This document shows, piece by piece, positions 25,844-34,148 of a stretch of DNA of 48,717 bases. The translations under genes and the position numbers were made by a program. The DNA lies in the NCBI GenBank assembly GCA_937127445.1, contig CAKZLY010000035.1:1-48717 (forward strand), given 5' to 3'. The DNA comes from Eximiradius sp. GTDB taxonomy: Bacteria > Bacteroidota > Ignavibacteria > Kapaibacteriales > UBA2268. The notes under the pieces were generated by a model. That model made no database searches, was not told where the DNA came from, and worked only from the letters and a program-made list of their open reading frames with translations. Each line of letters opens with the position of its first letter. Within the stretch, counting starts at the first letter, position 1.

Positions 25844-27916
25844 ATGAAACATTTATTCAAAACTTTACTGGTACTAGCACTTGTGCCAGTTATTGCATTT
25901 TCAAAACCATTAGAGCTAAGGCAAGTTGATGCAAATGCATTAATTGACTCTTACAAAAAAGTACCTTATTTATTTAAACAAGACATCCCCGTATCCATTA
26001 AAGCGACTCCGGTCAATAAGCAAGCTTCTATCTACAAAGCATTCAGGAATTCACAAGGGAATCCTCTATTCGGAAGTTGGATGTTTCAGGAAGACACTGA
26101 ACCTATAGCATACGAACCTAAATCTAATACTTATGTATTAATTGGTAGAGATATTATTGAAACTGAAGAAAATCAACCATTCCATCTTCAAAGTGGTGTT
26201 TTATATTTAATTAGTTCACGGGATAATGGGAACACTTGGAGTACTCCACAAGTAATTTTCCGAAAACAGAGTCATTTTGATGTAATGCCAACTGTAGCAG
26301 TTTTTAACCCCAATGGAGCATCAATTCCAACAGACTTGAATTATTTTATATATAGCCGTATAGCAAAAGCCGAAGATGGGCAAACTTCTGCGCCATTTTA
26401 TGGTGGTCACTTTGTATTTGTTACACCTGAATTTACAGATGCAATTGCATTGAAAGGGCCAGTTGATAATAATCCTGCTTCTCGTCAAAAATGGTTTAAA
26501 ACTACTGCTGCAACATATACAAAGAGTGGTGTTGATTATAGCGTACTAGTAGGTCAATTATTACCTGAAACTAATTATCCGGGCGGTAACTATGGACGTG
26601 CTTCTGTCAACATGACTGACATTGACGTTACTTCTGGAATCCCACAACAGTGGGGACTTGATAAGTTTAGGCAAGTCTCAAACCCATCCTCAGGTTCACA
26701 CTATAACAACAATATCTACATTGATGTAGACGAAGAAGGTACTCTTTATGCTTGCGTTGCCAATATGTTCATTGACATGCCAGAAAAGAGAAGAGTAGGC
26801 TTTTCTATTTCAACTGACAACGGGGAAACCTGGTCAGATTTCCAAAAAATGCCTATTAGCGTTTTGTCTAATTATGTAGTTACACAAGGAGGAGATGCAG
26901 ATTCATCATTTATTTATCCTTACGAATCAAATGGTTTTGTTGTTTACGGAAAAAACAAATTTAGTTATTTCACTCGTTTGTTATTAATTGAAAATGGAGA
27001 GAGTTTTTCTCAAATCATCGAAATCAAATATGACAATGGTAATTGGTCAATAAATAATATTCATCAACTTATAGAGCCTCCTTTTGCATTTGGTCGCATG
27101 TGGGCAATAAATACTCAAAGAACATCTGAAACAAGTGAAGAAGAAATCCCATTTTTGTTTGATAGAGGATACGAAATTAGTGCTGGGAAAACATTGGATG
27201 GATATGTATTTTGTAAGTTCCTTGATCATAATGGTGAACTTGTAACTTTCCCTACTACTCAAATTGCAATCCGTCAGGCTACTGAAACTGACCCATATAA
27301 TTATAGAATATTTGCTTGGGATACTTTGCCGACAAATGACGTTTTTGTAGCCTATCGTCCAATCACATCGTCGCAATGGAAAATTTCCAATGTTACTAAT
27401 GATGCTCGTTATAATAGAAATACAATTACTCCAAGACTCGTTAAAAGTATAAATGCTATTCCAATATTGCATTTGAGAACTGATGAACAAATCGTTAAAA
27501 GAGTTAGTTCTACAACTCAACAGCCAATTTATCCAGAATATTATGATTTCCCATCTTTCTTGATTGAACTTATTGATGAAATTAGTATGCCAGTCGCTCT
27601 TGAAGTTGCTATTGCAGATGCCATCAATCCAAACACAGTATCCGAAATAAAAGAAAATAATAATGATTTGTTGGTTTATCCAAACCCTGCTTCTTCTATT
27701 ACAAATATTAATTTTACAATAGAGAAAGCTGGCAATGCAACTATTAAATTAAGCAATACATTAGGTCAGACAATTGATGTATTAGCGAGTGGATATTATA
27801 ATGCAGGTAATTTCAACATTAATTTAGATGCTTCGAAATACTCCGTAGGTTCATACTATGTTACATTAACAGTTGATGGACGCTCAATAACAAAAATGTT
27901 GAGTGTTATTAAATAA
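25844..27916 (+). CDS. Secreted Asp-box (sialidase-fold) protein with T9SS type A sorting domain
   Basis: The start at 25844 gives a clean signal peptide, MKHLFKTLLVLALVPVIAFS, with GGAG seven bases upstream; the 32 residues before it look like chance read-through. The 690-residue protein has at least two Asp boxes (SRDNGNTW near 124 and STDNGETW near 322), typical of sialidase-like beta-propellers. No sialidase catalytic Arg triad was identified, so the activity is unknown. The last 75 or so residues (LLVYPNPASSITNINF to the terminal TKMLSVIK) are a T9SS type A C-terminal sorting domain, which predicts export across the outer membrane and cell-surface attachment. Confidence 0.9.
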   Translation: MKHLFKTLLVLALVPVIAFSKPLELRQVDANALIDSYKKVPYLFKQDIPVSIKATPVNKQASIYKAFRNSQGNPLFGSWMFQEDTEPIAYEPKSNTYVLIGRDIIETEENQPFHLQSGVLYLISSRDNGNTWSTPQVIFRKQSHFDVMPTVAVFNPNGASIPTDLNYFIYSRIAKAEDGQTSAPFYGGHFVFVTPEFTDAIALKGPVDNNPASRQKWFKTTAATYTKSGVDYSVLVGQLLPETNYPGGNYGRASVNMTDIDVTSGIPQQWGLDKFRQVSNPSSGSHYNNNIYIDVDEEGTLYACVANMFIDMPEKRRVGFSISTDNGETWSDFQKMPISVLSNYVVTQGGDADSSFIYPYESNGFVVYGKNKFSYFTRLLLIENGESFSQIIEIKYDNGNWSINNIHQLIEPPFAFGRMWAINTQRTSETSEEEIPFLFDRGYEISAGKTLDGYVFCKFLDHNGELVTFPTTQIAIRQATETDPYNYRIFAWDTLPTNDVFVAYRPITSSQWKISNVTNDARYNRNTITPRLVKSINAIPILHLRTDEQIVKRVSSTTQQPIYPEYYDFPSFLIELIDEISMPVALEVAIADAINPNTVSEIKENNNDLLVYPNPASSITNINFTIEKAGNATIKLSNTLGQTIDVLASGYYNAGNFNINLDASKYSVGSYYVTLTVDGRSITKMLSVIK

Positions 27917-27938
27917 TTGAGATTTCTTTTCAATAACG

Positions 27939-27969
27939 AAGGGCTGAAACAATTTTCAGCCCTTTTTTA
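27939..27969. terminator. Shared convergent terminator
   Basis: A perfect 11-base stem (AAGGGCTGAAA at 27939-27949, TTTCAGCCCTT at 27954-27964) has a four-base loop and T-rich flanks on both sides. It sits between two convergent genes and can serve both strands. Confidence 0.88.
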
Positions 27970-27985
27970 TTAATTTATCCTTATT

Positions 27986-28810
27986 TTACTTAGCATGAAA
28001 TCCATTAACAATAATTAGGGAATCGTAACTCATACCATTGATTTTAACATATCTAAGATATCTATTATAAACATCATAGTTGGGAGCTTGCAAAGAACGA
28101 ATTAAAAGAATTTCTTTGCCCTTCAACGTTTTTATTGCAAAATCTTTTGCTGCTAAGCCGAGAGCAAGTGCTGAATCAACGGAAATTTTGTTTCGTTTAG
28201 CTTGTTCTTCCAATCTCTCGTTAATTTGCGTTTCATAACAATCAATATTCAGAACACGAACCTTATAGAGGACCCCTTCATATTTAAAATCAAATGTATC
28301 ACCATCATAAATCCAGTTTACTATTGCATAAAATTCTTTGTCATCTGGCGAAGGGCGTCGAGGTGCATTCAATTTATTTGCAACAATTATTGAATCATAT
28401 CTTAATCCATTAATAAAAATGTGTCTGAGTAATTCACCTGTTGGGAGGCTATTTGATTGAAGCGAATCACGTCTTATTATAATTTTCTTTTTTAACAATA
28501 ATTCTTTAGCAAATTCTACAGCATTACGAGCAATTGAAAGCGCTGAATCTTCTGAAATCCCGGCAATTTTTGCCTGATTTGTTAGTATCTCATTCCTCTC
28601 TAACTCGAAACAATGCAAATCAACAACAACAACTGAATATTTTTTGTTGTTGATAGTTGTAACTATCTTATTTACATTAATTATAGAATCGACAGTTACC
28701 TCTAATTCCCATTCATTTGGGATATAATTGTTGGAATCCGGATTGGAACTATTATCACCACAAGAATAAAATAAAAGTAACGATAATAACAATAAAGATA
28801 ACTTTTTCAT
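27986..28810 (-). CDS. Lipoprotein with two SNase-like (thermonuclease) domains
   Basis: The start at 28810 gives a lipoprotein signal with Cys17 (LFYSC); an upstream start six codons earlier is less likely. The 274-residue protein holds two repeats of a staphylococcal-nuclease-like domain. Repeat 2 (about 160-274) keeps the key residues: DGD at 169-171, Arg185, Asp190, Glu193 (RVLNIDCYE) and Arg250 (DVYNRYLRYV). Repeat 1 (about 45-150) is clearly homologous (NQAKIAGISEDSA against EQAKRNKISVDSA) but has Val, His66 and Glu126 at the positions of Arg185, Asp190 and Arg250, so it is probably inactive. It may be a surface nuclease; function is inferred. Confidence 0.8.
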   Translation of the reverse strand: MKKLSLLLLSLLLFYSCGDNSSNPDSNNYIPNEWELEVTVDSIINVNKIVTTINNKKYSVVVVDLHCFELERNEILTNQAKIAGISEDSALSIARNAVEFAKELLLKKKIIIRRDSLQSNSLPTGELLRHIFINGLRYDSIIVANKLNAPRRPSPDDKEFYAIVNWIYDGDTFDFKYEGVLYKVRVLNIDCYETQINERLEEQAKRNKISVDSALALGLAAKDFAIKTLKGKEILLIRSLQAPNYDVYNRYLRYVKINGMSYDSLIIVNGFHAK

Positions 28811-28844
28811 AACGTTTATCTCAATCAAAATAAAACATTAAAGT

Positions 28845-29480
28845 TTAAAATAATGAATAATTATTATTTTTGAAATTTAAATCGATTTTTTTTAAAAAAG
28901 AAATTCGATGATATGGCGAAACTCCATATTTTTTTATTGCTTCAATATGTTTTCTTACTCCGTAACCTTTATTTTTATCAAATTCATATTGAGGATACTC
29001 TGAGTGACATACTTCGGACATATATTTATCGCGAGAGACCTTGGCAAGAATTGAAGCAGCAGAAATAGAAATACATTTCTCATCACCTTTGATAATAGTA
29101 GAATGCTCAATCTTTGAACCATTAAAATAGTTTCCATCAATCAATAAAAAGTCAGGTCTTATTTCTAAATTGTCTATTGCATTATTCATAGCAAAGATTG
29201 TAGATTTAAGGATATTAATTTTGTCAATAGTATGATTATCAACAAAGGAAACTGAATAGGCAAGAGCAATTTCTGTAATCAGCTGAAATAAATATTCTCT
29301 TTTTTTTGAAGTTAACTTTTTTGAATCATCAACCCCTAAATCCTTCAAAAAAGAATCTTTTGGCAAAATCACGGCAGCTGCAACAACGGGTCCGGCGATT
29401 GAGCCTCTTCCAACTTCGTCAACACCAGCGACAAATTGATATTTTTTTTGGTAATATTCTTCAATATTATCAATAATCAT
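28845..29480 (-). CDS. rnhB: Ribonuclease HII
   Basis: The enzyme removes RNA from RNA-DNA hybrids and misincorporated ribonucleotides. The N-terminal motif AGVDEVGRGSIAGP gives catalytic Asp21 and Glu22; Asp115 (LLIDG) and Asp151 (KVSRDKYM) complete the DEDD set. The SILAKVSRD and YPQYEFDKNKGYG segments are typical of RNase HII. Length of 211 aa is standard. The start overlaps the folE stop codon by four bases, so it is co-translated with folE and the PTPS gene. Confidence 0.96.
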   Translation of the reverse strand: MIIDNIEEYYQKKYQFVAGVDEVGRGSIAGPVVAAAVILPKDSFLKDLGVDDSKKLTSKKREYLFQLITEIALAYSVSFVDNHTIDKINILKSTIFAMNNAIDNLEIRPDFLLIDGNYFNGSKIEHSTIIKGDEKCISISAASILAKVSRDKYMSEVCHSEYPQYEFDKNKGYGVRKHIEAIKKYGVSPYHRISFLKKIDLNFKNNNYSLF

Positions 29481-30214
29481 AGTTGTATAAGATTAACAAA
29501 TTCATTTCTCAAGCTCTGCTCTTCCATCAAAAGCCCTCTCATCACAGAAGTTGTCATAATAGATTGTTCTTCTGAACCACGAACACCGCGAGCAATCATA
29601 CAATAATGCCGAGCTTTAATGACAACTCCAAGAGCTTGTGGTTTAAGCAAATCTTCAAAATAATCCGCAATTTGTTCGCCCAATTCCTCTTGAATTTGCG
29701 GACGACGAGCGAACCAATTGACAATTCTTGAAATTTTAGAAAGACCAATCACGTAGTCACCCGGTATGTATGCAACAGTACAAGTTCCAGAAATCGGTAG
29801 CCAATGATGGGAACATATCGACATAATTTCAATACCTTGACTAATCACAAGGTTATTAACTTTTTTCCGGTTAGGAAATACTGTTAATGCAGGAGGTTTG
29901 GAAAAACGCCCAATAAGCAGCTCATTGACTAGCATTTTGGCAATTCGGCGTGGTGTATTGGTTGCATTTGGGTCACTTCTGGAAATCCTTAAAATATCAA
30001 GCACTTCTTTAAACTTTTGCTCAAGTTGTAAAATCATCATCTTTCGTTCATCATCTGAAATAGAATGATTCCCGTTAGCATCAAAAAGTTCGTAGCCATA
30101 TTCATTATATTTTTTGAAAATTTCTAAATCTACGTTCTCCTCAATTGACTTTTGAATTTCAACATCCGGTTTAATAATATGATTATCTTTCTTAGGAACT
30201 ATACTCTTACTCAT
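29477..30214 (-). CDS. folE: GTP cyclohydrolase I (FolE type)
   Basis: This cytosolic, zinc-dependent enzyme converts GTP to 7,8-dihydroneopterin triphosphate. Zinc ligands are Cys134, His137 and Cys205; catalytic histidines are His136 and His203 (ARHYCM). Conserved blocks follow the family order: TPRRIAKMLV, GTCTVAYIP, IGLSKISRIVNWFARRPQ, MIARGVRGSE and the TTSVMRG end. The usual CEHH motif reads CSHH here, Ser135 replacing Glu. The 245-residue length includes an N-terminal extension of about 50 residues beyond the compact form. It shares one base with the PTPS stop codon (TAATG). Confidence 0.93.
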   Translation of the reverse strand: MSKSIVPKKDNHIIKPDVEIQKSIEENVDLEIFKKYNEYGYELFDANGNHSISDDERKMMILQLEQKFKEVLDILRISRSDPNATNTPRRIAKMLVNELLIGRFSKPPALTVFPNRKKVNNLVISQGIEIMSICSHHWLPISGTCTVAYIPGDYVIGLSKISRIVNWFARRPQIQEELGEQIADYFEDLLKPQALGVVIKARHYCMIARGVRGSEEQSIMTTSVMRGLLMEEQSLRNEFVNLIQL

Positions 30215-30624
30215 TATTTCTCTCCATAATATTCAACAAAACTTGTATCCGTTTCGAATAATTTAATTCTATAAAGTTTAGCATTTCCAAATTTTCCATC
30301 AAGTAATTCCCAAAATTTTATTGCTAAATTTTCTACAGTTGGAATTACACCTTTTAGGAAATCTACATCTTCGTTCAAATTCTTATGATCAACTTTATCA
30401 ATAATTTCATTATTAACGATTTCTTTAAGTTTCTTTAAATCAAATAAATATCCAATTTCAGGGTCTGGATTGCCATATAAAGTAACTTCAAGCGTATAAT
30501 TGTGACCGTGACCACGTGGATTATTGCATTTATCATAAATTCTTTTGTTTTCCTCATCAGAAAACTCAGGATTATAAAGGCGATGCCCTGCTGAAAATTT
30601 AACTTGTTTTGTAATATATACCAA
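30214..30624 (-). CDS. 6-pyruvoyl-tetrahydropterin synthase / QueD family (PTPS-II-like)
   Basis: This T-fold enzyme acts on dihydroneopterin triphosphate, the FolE product. Zinc histidines are His14 (SAGHR), His39 and His41 (HGHNY). The catalytic Cys33 lies in CNNPRGHGH, spaced C-x5-HGH as in tetrahydrobiopterin-type PTPS rather than the shorter C-x3-HGH spacing of QueD. Asp79-His80 (DHKNLN) and Glu98 (PTVENLA) complete the active site, and Glu124 anchors the pterin. Length is 136 aa. As first gene of the PTPS-folE-rnhB operon it may supply biopterin-like cofactors; a queuosine role cannot be excluded. Confidence 0.87.
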   Translation of the reverse strand: MVYITKQVKFSAGHRLYNPEFSDEENKRIYDKCNNPRGHGHNYTLEVTLYGNPDPEIGYLFDLKKLKEIVNNEIIDKVDHKNLNEDVDFLKGVIPTVENLAIKFWELLDGKFGNAKLYRIKLFETDTSFVEYYGEK

Positions 30625-30641
30625 CTTACAACCTCCAAAAT

Positions 30642-30678
30642 AAAAAACGCCATTACTAAATAAGTAATGACGTTTTTT
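30642..30678 (-). terminator. Terminator of the DUF349-like repeat gene
   Basis: A 15-base stem (AAAAAACG plus CATTACT at 30642-30657, pairing with 30663-30678, one C-A mismatch) has a five-base loop. T-runs on each side allow function in either direction. It ends only 17 bases upstream of the PTPS start codon. Confidence 0.82.
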
Positions 30679-30692
30679 AAGTAAAATATCTT

Positions 30693-32366
30693 TTATTGTT
30701 GCTGAATTTTTTCTTTTTCTTTTTGGAGCTCCTCTATTCTTGTTCTCGTTTCGGCAATTTTTTGTTCTTTTTCAGAAATACGTTCTTGAATTGCTTTTAT
30801 TTTTTCCTCTTTGTCCGACTCATTCATATCATCAGACTTTATATGATCAATTGACTGTTTATCAGCATTAATGGATTCTTCCAAACGTTGGATTTTGAGT
30901 TCAAGGTTACTCAATGTTTCATTAAGTTTAATAATACGTTCTTGCTTGCGTTTTTCAAAATATTCATTTTTCAATTTATCAATAATGACAAATGCTTTTT
31001 GAATTTTTTCAAGAAGTTCGGTTCTTTGTTCACGTTTTAGTTTCACAATACGAACTTCACTTTGAATACCAATGATATTTTCGCGAAGCAATCTAAAATC
31101 ACTCGTGTTATTTAGATAAACAAAAGCTTCTTCAATTTTTGCAGACAATTTCGAGTAATTTTCGTTTGCTTCCTTGTCGTAATTTTCTCTATCAGCATTT
31201 TGTTTTTCATTTATAGATTCAAAAACACGGCGAATATTACTGAAAAGTTCATCTTTTTGAATTTTTCGCAGAATAGCAGCTTTAATTGCGGCTTGTGCAG
31301 CAATTAATGTATCTTTAGCTTCTTTGAAGCTTGTTGTAATATTCTCTGCAAATGAAATTGCATCATCAACGATTTTTTTGATTTTTTGATAATTTTCCTC
31401 GTAATCAGCATCAGACATTTGGCGTTCTTGTTGTTGACGCTGATTAATTCCTTCAAAACAGTCACGGATAATTTGGTACAATTCTTCTCTTTGGTTACGC
31501 TTTAACTTTTTATCTTTTATCTCAGATTGAAGATCAATTAAACTTTGACGAGCAGATTTGAAATGCGTTGCTTTGCTTGCTTTTTCTACTGTAGCTTCAA
31601 CTTTTGCTTTAAGAATATGATAGTTTTCGGAACATTCCATTTCATAGTTTTCACGTTCTTCGCGAATTTTGTTATTTATATTCTCTATTGCATTGTTCAA
31701 TGCTGTGAGAATTTCTTCAGCATGTTCTCTTTTCAACGACAGTTTTCTAAATTCGCTTTTAGCATTGATTAGTTTTTCTCTTGCTTCATTAAAGTTCTGA
31801 GTTTCGTTAGCGAATTTAATTGCTTCATCTACAATTACTTTTATCTGTTCATAATTTTTGGTTTGTTCAGCTTGAATTTTTTCGGTTTCTTCTTTCTGAC
31901 GAGCAATTAAAATTTCTAACGAAGAATTCAATTTATCTAAAAGACTATTTTTATTTTCAAGTGCTGGTTGATAACTATTTAGTATAGAGATTAAGTCTCT
32001 AATTTTGTTTCTAACTTCTTTCCAGTTTGAGCTATTTTTTGCTTCTTCTGTTACAAATTCGATGTCAATATTAATTTCAGAAGCAAATTCCTCTTTAGAA
32101 AAATTCTCTAAATTTGCATAAGGCATCAAATAGCGACGAAGATAAATTTTCCCATCGGTTGAAGTTCTCTTTATTGCCGAAAGATCGGCTGATTTGAACA
32201 TCATTACTACATTTGATAATTCGATAAATAAATCCGGATTAATAATTAAGAATTCAGCATCAGCTGTTTCGTCAAAATTTTCGAATTTTTTGCCTGTAAC
32301 AGCACACATTCCTTTTTGACGTTCCCAAACTGTTCGTTTTTGCTCTTGTGTAAGTTCAGCAATCAC
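30693..32366 (-). CDS. DUF349-like repeat protein with degenerate HNH-like head
   Basis: A GTG start at 32366 is chosen because AAGGGA stands six bases upstream; a TTG nine codons earlier lacks such a site. Residues about 10-65 (KRTVWERQKGMCAVTGKKFE) resemble the first half of an HNH nuclease, but the catalytic His position reads DAEFLI and the second Cys pair is missing. After it come about five tandem helical repeats of 77 residues, with NY-x2-I/L landmarks at 171, 248, 325 and 403 and consensus FKEAR-LI-x-QSEIK-x2-KLKR. Spacing and pattern resemble DUF349. The last 90 residues are a Glu/Lys-rich coiled coil. No signal peptide. Function unknown. Confidence 0.75.
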   Translation of the reverse strand: MIAELTQEQKRTVWERQKGMCAVTGKKFENFDETADAEFLIINPDLFIELSNVVMMFKSADLSAIKRTSTDGKIYLRRYLMPYANLENFSKEEFASEINIDIEFVTEEAKNSSNWKEVRNKIRDLISILNSYQPALENKNSLLDKLNSSLEILIARQKEETEKIQAEQTKNYEQIKVIVDEAIKFANETQNFNEAREKLINAKSEFRKLSLKREHAEEILTALNNAIENINNKIREERENYEMECSENYHILKAKVEATVEKASKATHFKSARQSLIDLQSEIKDKKLKRNQREELYQIIRDCFEGINQRQQQERQMSDADYEENYQKIKKIVDDAISFAENITTSFKEAKDTLIAAQAAIKAAILRKIQKDELFSNIRRVFESINEKQNADRENYDKEANENYSKLSAKIEEAFVYLNNTSDFRLLRENIIGIQSEVRIVKLKREQRTELLEKIQKAFVIIDKLKNEYFEKRKQERIIKLNETLSNLELKIQRLEESINADKQSIDHIKSDDMNESDKEEKIKAIQERISEKEQKIAETRTRIEELQKEKEKIQQQ

Positions 32367-32472
32367 TGTTGTTCCCTTTAGTAAGTAATACAAAAATAAT
32401 AAAGTTAATAAGAACTGTCATTAAATACAAGTTGCTAATTTATTTAATATAAAGTAAAATAACAAATTTTTT

Positions 32473-33270
32473 TCAATAAATAATTTTATTAAAATAATTT
32501 CGTTTAAAGGTGTGAACAATAATCATTATAATGAATGATGAAAAAATAAATAAAAGTACTATTTCAAATGATAATTGATAATCTTGTTTTGCATTTGGGA
32601 ATTTGCTATTAAATAATTTAGATAATATAGTAGTTGTATTTACCAAAAAATGAATAATTATTCCAGGATATATCGAATTTGTATAAAAAGCAATTTTGCT
32701 AATTACGTATGACAATAGGAAAAGTGGAAATAAATTAAGTAAATTGAAATGCAACAGAGCAAAAATCAACGATGTATATATAATCCCTAAATGAGCACCA
32801 AATTTGTGTTCAAATAATTTCTGCAAAAAACCTCTAAATACTAATTCTTCCACTATTGCAGGGACAAGTGCCAGAGACAGCATTGCCATAGGTAGGTTAT
32901 TTATTGCTAAATCCCTTAATATATACTCTGTGTTTTTTGAATATTCTTGGACAATATTTCTAAAAGTTTCTGGCAACAATGACAGTTGTATATATATTAA
33001 TGAGTGAACTAATATGAACAGTGAACAAAATAGAAAAACAGTATATATAAATGAAGAAAGACTTTGTAATCTATTTATGCGGAATATGCTTTTGAAATTA
33101 AAAGAAAGCGAATGCGAAATTAAGACAACTGGCAACAAAAAAAATATTAATTGCGAAATAATTATACTAAAATAAATATTAAATAATAATTCCAATATCT
33201 GTTGAGAAAAAATATAAATTATGTAGCTGACAATAAAGCAAACAGAAGCAAGCCAAAACTTATTTTTCAT
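32473..33270 (-). CDS. CPBP-family intramembrane metalloprotease
   Basis: This integral membrane protein has about seven hydrophobic segments across 265 aa. It carries the three CPBP (CAAX protease and bacteriocin-processing) motifs: EELVFR (Glu141, Glu142, Arg146), His174 in FALLHFN, and His207/Asn211 in HFLVN. The family includes type II CAAX prenyl proteases and bacteriocin-immunity proteins. The bacterial substrate cannot be told from sequence. Neighbours give no clue. The ATG is close to a tandem 10-base repeat upstream. Confidence 0.9.
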   Translation of the reverse strand: MKNKFWLASVCFIVSYIIYIFSQQILELLFNIYFSIIISQLIFFLLPVVLISHSLSFNFKSIFRINRLQSLSSFIYTVFLFCSLFILVHSLIYIQLSLLPETFRNIVQEYSKNTEYILRDLAINNLPMAMLSLALVPAIVEELVFRGFLQKLFEHKFGAHLGIIYTSLIFALLHFNLLNLFPLFLLSYVISKIAFYTNSIYPGIIIHFLVNTTTILSKLFNSKFPNAKQDYQLSFEIVLLFIFSSFIIMIIVHTFKRNYFNKIIY

Positions 33271-33281
33271 TATTTAAACAA

Positions 33282-33309
33282 ATTATTTGATATTATTTGA
33301 TATTATTTG
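33282..33309. repeat. 10-base tandem repeat, about three copies
   Basis: The unit TATTATTTGA is repeated nearly three times and runs over the stop codon of the minus-strand gene that ends at 33303. It resembles in period and position the AT tandem repeat at the end of cas6. Confidence 0.8.
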
Positions 33310-33584
33310 CCAAGTTGTTTAAATTCTTTATCCAGAGTAGATTCAATAGTTTTTTTAGCAATGGAACCGAACAAAGAAAATTCGAAATCTATTGTAATCA
33401 AATTATTCTCTAAAATAATTTTTCCTTTACCTAATTTACTGTTTATGAATAAAGTGTCGCCTTCCCAATGTGTACTTTCAAGAAAAGTTGCAAGAGTTGG
33501 ATTTGGCAATAATTTAGTGGAAATATAGTTTTTCATTTCCGATGCTGAATAATTTGTTTGAAATTGCTTATGCAGCTTCGCCAT
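33303..33584 (-). CDS. Small protein resembling the polyhydroxyalkanoate granule-region family
   Basis: The start at 33584 has AGG about seven bases upstream and gives a 93-codon frame; the upstream start (nine codons earlier) adds atypical residues. The layout is an N-terminal helix with SASEMKNYISTKLLPN, a HWEGDTLFINSKLGKGKI strand pair, and a closing helix IESTLDKEF. This pattern resembles PHA_gran_rgn (polyhydroxyalkanoic acid system) proteins. No PHA genes are nearby, so a PHA role is not supported; the fold could serve another purpose. Confidence 0.6.
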   Translation of the reverse strand: MAKLHKQFQTNYSASEMKNYISTKLLPNPTLATFLESTHWEGDTLFINSKLGKGKIILENNLITIDFEFSLFGSIAKKTIESTLDKEFKQLGK

Positions 33585-33671
33585 AAAGTACCTATTGACT
33601 AAATAATACAATAAATGTAAGTTATAAACGAAAAATAGTAAATATAATTTTAATCACTTTTTTGTGTTTTT

Positions 33672-34148
33672 ATGCCAACTTTTAGCATTTCAAGCAATGG
33701 TAGATTGGAGAAAACAGTTGTTTTCTATAATGGCGAGCAATTAACAGGATTAAAAGAAATTTATATTAATATGAATGAAGAAGGAAATTTTGAAGCAATT
33801 ATTCAGTATCAAGGAACTGATAAAAAAGTTTATGTCTTCAATATTTTTGAAGATTACCTAATTAACTTAAAAACAACTGAACCTACTCTTACAGATTTAG
33901 AGTTGGAAAACTTAATTACATTAACTATTGAAAGCGATGGAAATTTAGAAAACACATCTATTTTTGTTGATGACGAATATCAGGAAGGTATTGTGAGCTT
34001 ATATGTGCATATCAAAGGAGCAGACAACAAAGATGGTATAAGAAAGTTTTTATCTTCAAAATATTATATTCCTGATACACCTGAATTGTATACAGAAATT
34101 ATTTTTAGGAATGAAGATGGTTCATTTAATAAGGAGAAAATATTCTAA
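33672..34148 (+). CDS. Protein of unknown function with duplicated beta domain
   Basis: This 158-residue, acidic, mostly beta-strand protein has no signal peptide or membrane segment. It contains two copies of one motif: ISSNGRLEKTVVFYNGEQL (residues 6-24) and IESDGNLENTSIFVDDEYQ (about residue 90 on). No family was recognised. Its stop codon shares one base with the start of the following membrane-protein gene (TAATG), so the two are probably co-translated and may act together. No ribosome binding site was evident; the ATG is the first in frame. Confidence 0.7.
   Translation: MPTFSISSNGRLEKTVVFYNGEQLTGLKEIYINMNEEGNFEAIIQYQGTDKKVYVFNIFEDYLINLKTTEPTLTDLELENLITLTIESDGNLENTSIFVDDEYQEGIVSLYVHIKGADNKDGIRKFLSSKYYIPDTPELYTEIIFRNEDGSFNKEKIF

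Noticed and set aside
27047-27520. 157-aa minus-strand ORF inside the Asp-box/T9SS gene
   Set aside because: It is antisense to a convincing secreted protein, with Ser/Ile/Cys-rich composition and no start signal.
29477-30214. EF-hand-like loop in the N-terminal part of FolE (DANGNHSISDDE, residues 45-56)
   Set aside because: The second half, SDDERK, is ordinary FolE sequence, there is no paired hand, and the match is probably chance. It is noted only because it fits the loop consensus.
30214-30624. Firm assignment of the PTPS-family gene as queD
   Set aside because: The C-x5-HGH spacing differs from the QueD pattern, and no other queuosine genes are in the window. The broader family name is used.
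33303-33584. Role in polyhydroxyalkanoate granules
   Set aside because: Only a loose resemblance to the family is visible, and no PHA synthase, phasin or depolymerase is nearby.
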